Assembly (NCBI GenBank): GCA_011800805.1
Contig: MPNW01000035.1
Span: 124,001 to 188,000, forward strand
From: Hirudo medicinalis
Lineage: Eukaryota > Annelida > Clitellata > Hirudinida > Hirudinidae
Reading direction: 5' to 3'
DNA: 64,000 nucleotides
Below, in pieces: positions 1 to 11,819 of this stretch. The position numbers were made by a program, and so were the translations under genes. The first letter of the stretch is position 1; the number at the start of each line of letters is the position of its first letter. Below the pieces are notes generated by a model. That model did not search any database. It was not told where the DNA came from and saw only the letters and a list, made by a program, of their open reading frames with translations.

Positions 1-40
1 TAATTAATATTTCTTAATAAACCAGATTTCACTGGACAGG

Positions 41-352
41 ACATCTCACATAGCAACTCAACACATCCGATCTTCTGTCGCCTAAAGGCGCCGCAATTAT
101 GTAGCGTTTGTTCTCTGCGTCCCATATTGATAGGCATCTCAACTGCAGTCCTGTCATGTGGAAAAGAAGAGTCAATTAAAAACCTCACGTCTCTCACGGA
201 AATCCCCACTTGCCTGGTTTCGATGAACAAGAGCTAATTATATCGATATCGTAACTCTTGCTGCATCCGGACCTGAGGTAACTGTGACAGCTAAGAACGC
301 CAGTGTAGATCCTGTACTGCCCTTCCTCTATGCAGTCCATTCTGTTACTGGG
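41..352 (-). CDS. possible 3' exons of the DUF704x gene
   Basis: Two minus-strand stretches look like later exons of the gene to the right. One, about 250-352 after an AG acceptor, reads DCIEEGQYRIYTGVLSCHSY followed by LRSGC. The other, starting near 150 after an AG acceptor, reads LRCLSIWDAENKRYIIAAPL, which resembles the ECLALWQEAG...FMVG segment of exon 5 of the same gene. I could not find a donor that joins the two in phase, so this is a lead rather than a model. The gene would then run off the left edge of the window. Confidence 0.35.
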
Positions 353-1502
353 CAGAGGAGTTCCTTTCATTTTAATTAAAACTATTGCTTCACGTAAATA
401 TATTTTAGAGTATTTAATCAGGCAATTTACAGAATATATTACGTATTAATCGTTAACAATAGTCCCTTGAAAACGATTTTAAACCAAAAATACAATTTTT
501 ACTTATGAGGAGCAGTTTGCTGTTGAAGGATGTCGTTGACTCGGTGCAGTCGGTTGTGGCTTCATCGGCGCCAGCCATACCTTTATTTTTAAAATGAGAA
601 TCCCATACGTTTCGTGCACGAAATAGTAATGCATAAACGTTTTTATTTTAAAAGTTAATTTAAATGAAACAGTTCAGAAAAGACCTGAATTTAAAGTTTT
701 ATCGCTCACCTAAATGCATTTCTATGACGTCCAAATTTTTTCTGACAAATTGCAAACACTGGTACTGGAGCTTGCTGGAAATGTTTCAGGCTTTTATCGT
801 AACATTAAAAAAACAATTTCATTTAAAAAAATGGTTTTCTGGCGCTTTGTTGTCGAGCTCCAAAAACCCGAGAAATTGAAATGTCGCCGGTAGCAGAAGC
901 AACAATCCGTTCATTTTGTCTGCTCGGTGTATCGAGAATTGTCAATTGTGTTTTTACGCTAAGAAACGTTGCCATGACAACCCGTATAAGACCGCAGTAA
1001 ATATTTGTACAGTACGAGGAACCTCAAGTTTTTGTTCACGAAGATTTAATTCTGTTCCCATCCGAAGCAACAAATCGTTCATGTAATCCATTCCTCTCGC
1101 TCAATTGTCGACATGCAAGGATGGCCGTGTCCTTTTGTTTTTGTTTTAATTAAAAACTTCCTTATTTTAATTCTCAAAATTCTTCGTCCTTTGTTCGAAT
1201 GAAATGAAATTATATTGGAGACGGTTTTAATCCAAAACTCGGGAACATTGGAACGTTTAGTGGTGGCTTAGTGGTGTTAGCGGGACGATCCATTCCGCTC
1301 TCCAGAATTAATAAAAATATCATTCTCTCTAAGTGCTATGCCCGATTGTCGAACAGAGTTTAAATTTCGTAAACAAGAAATACAAGGAGTTCTTTTCTTG
1401 TCAGTGACTCGTACGTGGGCACGGTTCTTAATACAAACGTGGATGCAGTAAATCGCTTGTGAGCGTGTTCAAAGTCGCAAGCTATGTTATCGCAAGCTGA
1501 GT

Positions 1503-4500
1503 TATAGATGAATTGAAATCTTAGATTGCAACTGATTGAAAAGGAAGATTCTTTTTTCTAACCAAACGTTCATGACGGACACGAGAGCTCTGAAAGTTGC
1601 CAGAGTTGCTTCTTTGGCTTCCCTGCGACATCGAAACAATAGGATGACTTCTGCGGACGTCGCGTGTGATTGGACGCTCAATAATTGACCTGACGTGTCG
1701 ACCTGCAACAGTTGTTCATTGGAAAAATCTCTCCATTTCGATGATGTCAACCATCTTGGAAACGTGCACTGAGTCTCAGGCCAGTGAGATGGTTCCGCTG
1801 GTACTGGGGATAATCATCGTCATCGTCATCATCATCATCATCAGTCATCGTCAACATGACATTGCCGGCGCTATTTTATCTTCTTTGAGATATAAACAAA
1901 GAATATTAATTCAATTTCATCCTTAAAATTTTATGAACTTTTCTCATGCAATTGCAAAGGAAGGCAATGTGGCGAGCTTGAAAAAATTCAATCGGAGAAG
2001 TTATGATAATTGTGGCAAATATTAAAAGTAGATTATTAGAAATAATAATAAAATAATTTAACATTTAAATAAGAATGAAAGTTTTAACATCATTAATCTC
2101 AAGAATTAACATATATTAAATACGTTAAAATATGCATTTATTAAATATTAATTAAACATTTTTAATAAATAAAATATTAAAATCTCTAATTAATGTTATT
2201 AGCTAATTAATAAAACCTGCAGAAAATTCGAAAACAGTTGGTCCATCCCTGTGTGACCTGAGACCCCTGCACGAAGCATCAGCAGACATGGCGGCCTGAG
2301 CCAATGTTCCGAATATTTGGTACATCTGAGTTTAGGATTCTATTCAGTCATATTTAAAAATTTATTAATTATTTTGTAATACTTTGTGTTACTTTGTTTA
2401 ATAACTTAGTATTTATCTTGCGACATTTTGGATAACTGCATACATGACTCCGGTTCATGGCTTAGACAATTTCAATTAACGATTGCAATAACAGTCTGAA
2501 GATTATTTGTCTATTATTTTATAAAATTATTATAAAGAAATAGTTATTTGTTACTTAACTTACTACCATCGATGCATATTCAGCTCATGCATTAAAATTT
2601 TTGAAGAAAATCCATCCGAATTACTCAAGCGTGACTTATTCCTTTCAGCATTCTCTTATCCTGAACACTGGACATGATCGTCTTCGTCTTTTATCATCAT
2701 CGTCATCATCGTAATCGTCGTCGTCATCATAAGCATCATCGTCATCACCATCATCACGTTTTATTTTATTTTGTTTATCTAACCTTGTTTTCTTCTCAAA
2801 AATAAAATAAAATAATAAAAAAAAATTTAAAATGTCAATCAATTATAATAATATTCCTGAGAATATTTCAAGGAAAGTAAAAGTGCCTCACAAAGCATCG
2901 GTACTGATCGTGCTGATGGTGTGAATGAAGAAATCTTCCAACCATGAAGCTCTGACCAGCCTCCTGCCAAAGTGCCAGGCACTCCATTCTGACGTCTGCG
3001 AGGATTGCACGTCATCAAGCGTCGTGGCAATTACCTCCACTCGTCAGTGGTCGTCGTAGGAGACAATAACAACGAGTTACTTGCTCACTTCTCGAGCTCG
3101 AGTAGGCCACAGCGTGGCATTGTTCGAAGGTGAAGTGAAGCATGGAGGGTGACGAACAGGTGCTCAGGGTGGAAAGGGGTTCCCTACAAAGTCCCCCGCT
3201 GTTGTTGTTGTAGGAGAAGTGGTAGGAAACGATGAAGGGACACTTCTCGAGAGTTTGGTGGGGTGCTGACATTTATTTTAAGTTTTGAATCAATTGAAAT
3301 AAATATTTGAAAGTACAACATAAACAAACAATTCCCTGCCTCTTATCAGAGTCCTCTGAATTGTCTCCAACTGGATTGTTGAGCAAATGCTTTCGAATGA
3401 CGACCTTCCCATGCACACACCTCACATGTGGAATTCAAATTTAAATTTGAATTGTGGCCGAATAAGTTTTTGAAATGAATTTGATGATCAATAAAGTCTA
3501 ACTTTCCCTGTATTGGATGAGGTTGACGTGTTTCTGCAGAACCAGCATGCATGTCAAGCAACCAATTTCCCTGATGTTGGAAAAGGTTCAAAGTCGTCTG
3601 CAATAATTTCATCAGCGCAAATCTACCGACCTGTTGTCAAAGAGAAAGTAATTTCCGCCATTCTGCAGACATCTGCCCTTCTTGCTGACCTCGGTGGGGC
3701 TGATGATGACGTCGCCGATGTGGACCTCGTGCCAGTGTCCATGCCACTGAGGAGGGATGGTACAACCTGGAAAGAATGGAAGAATTTTAAGAGAAACACG
3801 AAGTGATACCCACTTTAAGAATTTTTAAGGAAACATGAAATGATACCCGCTTTAAGGTACGATGAGGAAGAATGGATGAGGCGAGGAAAGAAATCACGTG
3901 AATCCGGTTAAAGATGGCTGAGCACCAGCGAAAAGACGTCTGGCGATAAATAATGCAGTTTGCTCTCAATCAAAATTTGCTCCACTCTCGCACTGACCGT
4001 TGAAAAACGAGGCGAGTGGCCATCACGATTTCGGATTAGCTCGTAAATAAAAGAGGGAAATTCATTCTGCGCTTGTCTCAGGGATTGTTGACTGCGTAGA
4101 AGTATCATTAACAGACTGAATTAATGAACAGTTCACCGACGTCATACATTTCCTTGACTTTTCCTTACTTCTTTCTGCACTTTCTAATTCTTTCTTTTGA
4201 TTGCATCATCGACGATTGACTTAAAATGTCAAGAAAGATAGGAAATAAAGGAGTAAAATAAGGCGAATAAGCGAATAATGACATCATCTTGGCAGTTATT
4301 AATGCCGGCATTTAATTGTTCTTTGCCTCCAGTGATGAATTCCAGCGAGCATGACGAAGGGGACTTCCGATTGGAAGCAACCACTTAATGAGGTCCTCCG
4401 AGCCCCTCATAAAATCGTTTCCTTCTTCGGATTGTTTTCCCGACTCGGCTGCTGGAAAGTTGTTTCCATAAATTAAAATGTCGCTCCTAATTTTTCCAAG

Positions 4501-5737
4501 TGTCAGTCAAGGGCGGTTGTGGGCGAAAATAAATTCAGTCCTCTTTAATGCGCTCTGCCAGGCGGATTGGATGGATGCTCTGAAGACGTGTTATGAACCA
4601 TGGGCGTTTAATATTTGTCTTCGGTGTCATTGTTAATTCAAGAGGCGTTCGAATCCATACAAATCGTCTGCTTTGTTTATTTCTATGAGCTATTTATAAA
4701 CATCACAATCGCTTCTCTTGAGATGAAGTGATTTTTATAGACGATGTCACACTTGGAGTTACTATTGTTGTCTTCGAATAATTATGAGACTTTTAGCGGT
4801 AAAATAATGAATTCGTGGGTAAAACTTTGGCAAAAGATTAATTTTTGATTCTTTGTCGACCCAACTCATCATGAAATTAAAAAAGCTGAAATTATGCACC
4901 CTCATGCACCTTCTGAACTTTTGGAACTCAGGATATGAGTTTGTTTATTGTGTTATGTTAGGTTACATTACGTCACATCACTTAACATCACATCATATTA
5001 CATTGCATTACATTTCTTTATATTAGACCGGGCTAGGTGGAATTGAAAGGAAATTCTGAACAATGGAATACGATTCTCGAATAATAAAAGAATAATAAAA
5101 ATAAGATATCCACGAGCATTGTCGATGATGATACTCCGAAATACGAACAAAAACAAATGGAATACAGTCATATCTTAGTTTTAGAAGTCCTTTGGTTTAT
5201 CAACGACCGAAAATGCGTTGTTTTCTCAAAGTCCAAAATTTTCTCATTCCAAAAGACAAAAATCCCTACCAAGTGCAATCCTAACCTCAATTAATAACCT
5301 AACTTTTTTGTCTTCGTAAGACTTTCGCATTTTGGAACATCTTTTCTTTTGTTGTTTCTCCTTCTTGAATTCTTCCTCCAAATGTACGATACAAAAACTC
5401 AACTCCACACCAAGGGGCACTTCGAGTGCCCTGCGGTTCTTTCTGACCCCATCAATGGAAGAGTTCGTGATAAGGCTTTCAATTCAATGAAGAGGTGCAA
5501 GAAAATATTGAAAATATCAGTTTATTTTAATCACAAACAATGAAATAAATAATGATTTGTACTATAAATATACGAGGGAGCCAATGCATCACAGCGTCGT
5601 ACGTCACCAGGTATCACTCGTAGGAAATGATTTGTGATTCTCTCTATTTTGTCGATTAATTCATCAATCTTATTGTCGAGGAGATGGTCCGTAATGAGGA
5701 GAAAAAGAATTGAAATACAAAACGTTCTGAGTCCCAT
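1503..5737 (-). CDS. secreted Cys-rich DUF7042/7043/7044-type protein, seven coding exons, 3' end uncertain
   Basis: Exons that join in phase: 5608-5737, 3631-3766, 3503-3570, 3089-3265, 2892-2995, 2217-2325 and one starting at 1803 whose donor I could not fix (open to 1502). Exon 1 gives a start Met and a hydrophobic signal peptide (FCISILFLLI). Exon 2 reads CTIPPQWHGHW and ends KKGRCLQNGG; exon 3 has CLTCMLVLQKHVNLIQY; exon 4 has CPFIVSYHFSYNNNSGGLC and the spaced Cys of the second domain; exon 5 reads MECLALWQEAGQSFMVGRF then QYRCF; exon 6 has SADASCRGL; exon 7 has CTFPRWLTSSKWRDFS. This order matches an arthropod-restricted family of extracellular proteins of unknown function (family knowledge, from memory). 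Each donor is GT and each acceptor AG, and all six phases agree, which is hard to get by chance. Introns are long compared with the other genes. Function unknown; probably secreted and disulphide-bonded. Confidence 0.8.
1804..1856. repeat. (TCA/TCG)n trinucleotide microsatellite
   Basis: Imperfect run of TCA and TCG triplets directly upstream of the last recognised DUF704x exon. Similar tracts lie at 2690-2760 and 6326-6425. Confidence 0.8.
2688..2760. repeat. (TCA/TCG)n trinucleotide microsatellite
   Basis: Imperfect TCA/TCG/TCATCG triplets inside an intron of the DUF704x gene. On the minus strand it makes a spurious poly-Asp reading frame. Confidence 0.8.
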
Positions 5738-8707
5738 AAGTCGTCCGTTGCAACTTCAAGAGACCGTGAAATCCGACACCGCCGTGAAATGCTTGTGTCG
5801 CTATCACACGTCTCTCATGTGACTTATGACTCCTTTCGATGTATGTGTGCTTCATTGTGTGTGTGTACGGGCGTGTGTGCGTGTATAGTCGGAAAGAATT
5901 GTGAGGTGCAGCTCAAATCCACTTACCTCTGCATCGATTTATAGGGCGTGTTTTTGAAGTTTCGTTCAAATCAAAAGGAGTTATTGTTGTGAGAATGGAA
6001 TTATCTTCACGAAGAGGGATTGTTTGCAGGAAAAGATGGGAAAGAGGCTGAAAGAAGGCTGGAGAAATACGAAATATTCAGGAAATTGTGAAAATATTTC
6101 TTGAGAAACGCACTTACTGACATATGGATAATATTTCCGCCAAAGCACAACCGCTGCAACGTGAATAGGGCAGGGTGGATATACGTTGTAATGACCATCC
6201 TCCGTCCATCTCATCCTAAAGGAACGATAATTTATTCTTCCCCTTTTATTTTCTTCTGCCTTTTCTCAAGTCGCTTGACATCACATTGCCTCTCTAATAA
6301 AGTTTGGCACTATTTTTGTCTTTGGCGTCGTCATCATCATCGTCGTCATAATCATCATCACCTTCTTCTTATTGTTCCTCTTTTTCTTCTTATTCTTATT
6401 CTTCATCATCATCATCATCTCTTAGTCATGAGCGGACAAATATTAAAATAAACTCAGAGGACCAATCAAAGAGTCTCCGAGCAAGGAACTGACCAACAAT
6501 ATTTGATCATGGGCCATGAAAACCAACTATTAATTATTAAGCCTAACAATTAATCATTTCTCAGGCGCCAGTTCGGGGCATCGAATGCGTTCGGACGAGT
6601 ATTTTTTGTCTTTTTCTCCACGTGTGTCGTTGCGTGTTGCACGTTTGTTGTTGAATGTGTCGTTGCAAAGAAGCAAGAGTGGTGGTGCTGAAAAAGACGA
6701 TTATTTTTACAGTTCATCATGTGCCGCCCTCCGGAGGTGGAATTGGCGACTCCAAATCGCCCAAACTCACGCGACTTTTAGGCCGCTTTTCCTGCGACCC
6801 AAAAATCATTAATTATCTTTTAAAGCAAGCACTTTGAAATTGTTTCCAAGAAATGGTTGATTTGATTTCATGTCCCAATCTCTCGATGACCGTTTGAATT
6901 GAAAAGCGTCGGCTGATGAAAATTTGTTTAATTTTAGGAACATTCTTAAAATAAGATAATCGCATCCACATGACACTCACCTCCGAATGTGGATTCTTCG
7001 AAGGACGAGATGCTTGGAAAAAGGATTGGCACCAACAAGAGGTGAAACATTGTCAAAAACCAGGATTAGAGTTTGTGATGTTGAAATTAAATGATGAGAA
7101 TTTTGTCCTTCCTTGTCAGCGGCAGCCTGATAATCCCGTGACAATTTTAGAGCTCTCGGATTTGGAAATCGTTCCATCGCTCCAGTTTTATGTGGAGAAG
7201 CGCGTGTCGCCCGCTGGTCGGTATTGTGTTGGTGAAAGTGGAGCATGAAAGTCGTGAATCTGACCAAATGCCCGTGCAAATTAGATTTATGTCTGCGAGT
7301 TTTGTTAGCACATTTTGCCAATGTCACCTTTGCAATTTTCAAGCACTGAGCCATTTCTTGGCCTCCACACGAAGGTGAAGAAGATTGGAATAGTCACTTA
7401 ATGACTTATGTCTGAGCAAGTCGTTATGATGGTTGGTCATTTAAATCAATATTATTAACATGATGTGGACTTAAATGCTGAAGTATTGCATACAGCATAT
7501 AAATATTTTACTAACGGATATAAAAATAATTTCAAAATATTACATAAATAATTTAGCAACTCCCTCGCTAATAGACCATTTAAATTAATAACTGTTTGAA
7601 CTTCGACGTTCCATGAAGACGATGCAGGTAAAAAAAAAAGTGAAACTTTCTCATTTGTTTCGTTCCACCAGTTACACGAATTTTAAGGCAATGCAGAAGT
7701 AATCATAAAAAATAAAATAAAATAAATGAAATGAAATCACATAAAAAGTGGCACCACCCTAACGTGACGGTCAAACCAAAGGATTAATTTTTAATAAGGG
7801 TTTCATTGTCAATTGATTACTTGTGACACATGAGGAACGCCTGAATGCACATATGCAAATTCAGGGCAGGACAGATATTTGAATATAAAATGCAAATTGG
7901 GAGGAGGCTGTCCATCGAATCCCATAATCCCTTATATGAATAGGAAACATGTAGGAAGGATATGCCTCTATCTTCATTGACGTTTTGTTAATCTTTCGAT
8001 ATTCATAACAAATAACATGTTTTCACGGTTCGTCACTTTATTGTTCGGAATTCCATTCGATTCACGATTCATGAATTTATATTCGAAATAGTTTCACTTC
8101 ACACAATTGCGTCAGCTAAGGCGCTAATTTCCAGGATTCAAATACAAATATACAGAATGTAGTGTGGTTGTGACTAACACCAGCGTCCATGCAATAACTA
8201 CAAATCCTATTATATCTCCCATGAATGCCGGGCTGAAGACAGATTCGGTCCTGGAAAATAAAATCGTTTGAAGTTTGCACAACAGATTTTGAAGTGAGCC
8301 ATTTAATGTTTTTCGTGTTCACCGTTTTACGGTGAATTTCATACTGTCGAAAGGTTTTTATGTACAATTTTGATGAGCCAAGCAATTGTCTTTGATAATT
8401 CGATTATTAATCGCATCATTTTAAGTGCGGATTAAGTGATCTTTCGCTTAGCGAGTAAAACATTAATTCACTAAATCTTTAAAATGTTTTTAGGGAACAC
8501 TAACCCCATACTTTTATATAACACTCTGAAATTTTAAAATTATTAGAAAATAAAAATATGACGTCAGCAAAGAAATGAAACTTAATTATTTTTAAACTAT
8601 GTCAGCACATTTCTCATGTGGTCGTTGTTTATGATTGTCATTATCGACGCTTTGTCTCTGTTAGAAGGCTAGAAGTTTCTGCAAATTAAATACAAATTAT
8701 TTTTCTA
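5738..8707. other. spacer between the DUF704x gene and the FAM210-like gene
   Basis: No gene recognised. It holds a GT-rich tract (about 5843-5885), a TCA/TCG microsatellite (6326-6425), and short open frames of 60-125 codons on both strands around 6585-6837 and 6970-7378 that overlap each other and show no motif I know. The upstream promoter of the DUF704x gene should lie just right of 5737. Confidence 0.5.
6326..6425. repeat. TCA/TCT trinucleotide microsatellite
   Basis: Long imperfect tract of TCA, TCG and TTC triplets with a pyrimidine-rich middle part. No coding potential beyond homopolymer-like His/Leu frames. Confidence 0.75.
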
Positions 8708-9652
8708 ATGAAGTCTCTGCGATATGTTACAAACTTCCTGCCCTCCAGTAAGTGTAAATTGAACATTACATAAATGTAATGTAATTGCTATAGCATGGCA
8801 TTACGGGTACTTACCTCTTCCGAACAGGAGCAGGGTTGCTGGCAAGTGCAATCAAAGAATGCAAGTATTCTCAAATTGTTTCCGTGAGGCCAAATTTTCC
8901 AGAAGGATTTACAGCCTCTTACAAGCCTTTAAATGTCTACCAAATGGTAGAGCCCCTGGTGTATCAAGAAAGATTTTACAGGATAGGGAAGCTTACATCA
9001 AATGCAAATGGCGCGCCTTATAGCCAGAAGAAAGAAACTAAAGAGGAGCAAAGTGTTCCAGATGCAAATATGTTGTCTGACAATTTGCAAAACTCCAGCC
9101 AGCAGGACCAATCAAAAGCAGCTCCACCAGCAGATGCCAAGGACAGTTCAGAACCTGAACAAGAGGGAATCCTGCTTAGATTCAAGAATACATATAAGAG
9201 GCATGGAAAAATTTGTCTGGCAGTGCATTTGGCCACCTCCACAGTTTGGGCTGGGTCATTCTACTGTCTGGCTGTCAGGTAATTTTGATAGAAACAATGA
9301 CATCAACATGCTAATGCTAATGTTAGTCAGTGTAATTAATTTCTTGTTTTAATACAGTGGAATAGACATTGTCGAGATCCTCCAGAAACTTGGTGTTGCT
9401 CAGGTTGTTATCGATAAGATAAGTTCCCCATCATTTGGCCACCTAGCCACGACTTACCTTCTTTACAAGCTGGCCTCGCCCTTTCGGTACATGGTCACTG
9501 TAGCAGGGACTGGTTGGGTAGTCAAATATCTGCAGAGAATTGGAAAAATGCCAACCACTCCAGAGGAAAACAAGATATCATCTCTGCTCAAGGAGGGTGG
9601 AGTTAACATTCCAAAGCCAAGGAGACGCAAGGCAAAATCTCCAAAGCCATAA
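8708..9652 (+). CDS. FAM210-like mitochondrial protein (DUF1279 domain)
   Basis: Three exons, 8708-8747, 8828-9278 and 9358-9652, join in phase to about 261 residues. The first exon codes a short basic/hydrophobic N-terminus (MKSLRYVTNF) of the kind used for mitochondrial import and ends at a perfect GTAAGT donor. The C-terminal half is a DUF1279 domain: a KRHGKICLAVHLATSTVW motif, a predicted membrane helix ending FYCLAV, then ATTYLLYKLASPFRYMVTV and GWVVKYLQ. FAM210A and FAM210B in vertebrates are mitochondrial membrane proteins linked to mitochondrial translation and metabolism (family knowledge). The middle of exon 2 is low-complexity, rich in Gln, Ser and Asp, as is usual for the family's linker. 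The tail is Lys/Pro-rich. Whether it is orthologous to A or B cannot be told from sequence alone. Confidence 0.88.
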
Positions 9653-10331
9653 ACCAAGTCAATCCTTTGTAGACCTTTGGAAAATGTTATGCAATATAAA
9701 TGTTCATTCAAAACTTATGGCCAGACCACCTTTTGCCATTTTGTTTTTTGAGGATTGGTCTCATTGTAAATAGTAGATCGTGAGTTATCACAAAGTTGGT
9801 TTTAAGTCCGTTTAAAATGCTTCCTTATCTAGTTATTTATTTAAAAATTGAATACCTCAAAATTGAGTTTAACTTGAGCATTCAAAACTCTAAATGAACT
9901 GTAAGTCCAGAAATGTGAATTTTCATGATTTTATTGAACGTTTCTCATAAATATACACAGAATGAGAATTGAAACCCAAAAAATCTTTGTAACATAGAAT
10001 GAATTTTAATGTGCCACAGCATTTGATTAAAACTTAAAATCATCGATCAGGTGGGACAGGTTTGAATAAACAGAAATGAAGACAAAGTGCCAAGGAATGA
10101 TGTTGTCCAATGACAAGAAATTAATCGATGTTCCCTCCTCATGCAAAGGCACAACAAAATCTACACTGCAGAGATGGCAATCAAATTACATCCACAACAT
10201 AAATTCGAGTTAATTTACAGCATGCTGAACAATCTCCATGCATTCATAGCACCATAATACCAACTATTAAGTGACCATCAACCAAATAAAATAACTACAT
10301 CTAATGAGGGACAATTAGTAATGCATGACTA
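9653..10331. other. 3'-to-3' spacer between FAM210-like gene and LMAN1
   Basis: AT-rich stretch holding the two facing 3' UTRs. AATAAA-like signals are visible on both strands, for example near 10066 (+ strand). No other gene seen. Confidence 0.5.
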
Positions 10332-11819
10332 TCAGTAGAATTTCTTCGAAGCCGCTTCCCTGCTGGCCTTATAGGCGAGGCAGCCGACAACTGCTGCGAG
10401 ATGCAATGCGAGAAACAGAACAAGATGAGTAAGTGTTATGCCTGATGATGACTGGGATGAGAGATTGCCAATTTGGGCAATAAGAAGTTTTAAGTCTGAC
10501 TGCAAAGCTTCCATTTTTGATGACATTTCCCTTGATACACCCGACATATCAGGTGCTTTGAAATTACTGATTTTAGAACTCGCTTCATTCACTAAATGCT
10601 TTAAATCTTTCAAATCAGTGAACATCTGTTTTTGAGTATTTGACACTGCATCAATGTCATGCTTCTCAGCCAAACTTGATCTCTGTTGTTGACCATTATT
10701 GTTTTGACTGATCATTGTTAACATGGATAGCTGTCTCTCCTGTCTCCCAACTATCTCATCCAGTTTTCCAAGACTTGATTTCAGGAGACGAGCAATGTCA
10801 TTCTGTCCTTCGTATATAAGACGCAATTCTCTCACATCTTGGCTCTCATAAATCTTGTCTTCATCCACTTCAACTGATTTTCCCTTTGAGTGATCTCTTC
10901 TATATTCCTCCTTTGCCTTCTCAAGTTTTTCTCTGTATTCTTCATATTCTTTCTCCATTTTCTTTCTTTCAACTTCAGGCATAGTTGTTTTTTCTTCACT
11001 TTCTTGCAAAGGGATGAGGCTATGAGTTAAAAAGGCCAGGACATCATGATCATCTGCCAAACCTCCAGTTGCAGCTGAAACTCCAAAGTAACCATTTTCT
11101 GGCAAAATGACATTTTCGATCCTGGTGCACATTTCAAAATCTTCATCACTGTTGGTTAACCCATTATGGAAATGGATGGTCAGGGCTTTCTTGTAATATT
11201 CAATTCTTACCTTTACAGGGTAAGGTCTATTTCTGAAATCCCTCAAACAGCCACCAAGTTGTTGATTAGATCCATCAGCTTCATGGTCATATTCTTTAGT
11301 GCCATCATTCACCATAGCCATGATGTATGGATTGTTATGCTGATTGTCATTGTCAAAAGAATCAAAAAATACTCCAAGACCATTCCACTTGTCATTACTT
11401 CCAAAAACCGGACCTTCTTCCCCCTTTGAAGATGTATACCACACTGCCAAACCATCAGCACCAACCCTTCCTCTACCACTGACCCTGAAATGAACTTCAA
11501 CCTGCCAGTGTTCATGGCTGTTGTTTTCTTTACACCATATTGCACCTTTTTTACTTTTCAGAGATGGTGTAACGCGAACTGACTCGTCACTTGCAATAGC
11601 ACTGCCAGAATGTTCCCAAAAAGGTACGGAACCATCCTTTAGAACTAGATGGGGTCCGACAAAACTGAGCTTGTACTCAAACCTTCGAAAAGTATCTCGT
11701 TGGGAATGTACGTCTGAGGACATTATCAATAGTCCAAACATGAGCAAAAGCGATCCTCTCCATATGTTTTTGCAAAATCTTGCCATCGATGCAAGCGAAC
11801 TATTTGAATAAATAGACAT
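10332..11819 (-). CDS. LMAN1: ERGIC-53/LMAN1 L-type lectin cargo receptor
   Basis: Uninterrupted 495-codon frame. Leader with hydrophobic segment LLLMFGLLIM (second Met at residue 12 is an equally good start), then an L-type lectin domain at about residues 45-270 with the family signatures FEYKLSFVGPHL, GLGVFFDSFDND, QLGGCLRDFRNRPYPVKV and NGYFGVSAATGGLADDHDV, which carry the Asp/Asn/Gly residues for calcium and mannose binding. A coiled-coil stalk (about 280-420, Glu/Lys-rich then Gln-rich) leads to one membrane helix (LTHLVLFLALHLAAVVGCL) and a cytosolic tail ending KKFY. LMAN1 cycles between ER and Golgi intermediate compartment and carries glycoproteins; the dilysine retrieves it and the terminal aromatic pair drives export (human tail KKFF). 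Here the last residue is Tyr. There is no intron, in contrast to most neighbours. It is divergently oriented from KLHDC4. Confidence 0.95.
   Translation of the reverse strand: MSIYSNSSLASMARFCKNIWRGSLLLMFGLLIMSSDVHSQRDTFRRFEYKLSFVGPHLVLKDGSVPFWEHSGSAIASDESVRVTPSLKSKKGAIWCKENNSHEHWQVEVHFRVSGRGRVGADGLAVWYTSSKGEEGPVFGSNDKWNGLGVFFDSFDNDNQHNNPYIMAMVNDGTKEYDHEADGSNQQLGGCLRDFRNRPYPVKVRIEYYKKALTIHFHNGLTNSDEDFEMCTRIENVILPENGYFGVSAATGGLADDHDVLAFLTHSLIPLQESEEKTTMPEVERKKMEKEYEEYREKLEKAKEEYRRDHSKGKSVEVDEDKIYESQDVRELRLIYEGQNDIARLLKSSLGKLDEIVGRQERQLSMLTMISQNNNGQQQRSSLAEKHDIDAVSNTQKQMFTDLKDLKHLVNEASSKISNFKAPDMSGVSREMSSKMEALQSDLKLLIAQIGNLSSQSSSGITLTHLVLFLALHLAAVVGCLAYKASREAASKKFY

Noticed and set aside
1264..1300. 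A-box-like tggcttagtgg, possible tRNA or SINE head
   Set aside because: No B box at the right distance and no foldable acceptor stem.
2645..2842. Minus-strand poly-Asp open frame
   Set aside because: Produced by the TCA/TCG microsatellite within an intron.
3513..3806. 97-codon plus-strand open frame
   Set aside because: The opposite strand carries two well-phased exons of the DUF704x gene over the same bases, so this frame is a shadow.
4640..4660. B-box-like gttcgaatcc
   Set aside because: No A box or stem structure upstream; isolated match.
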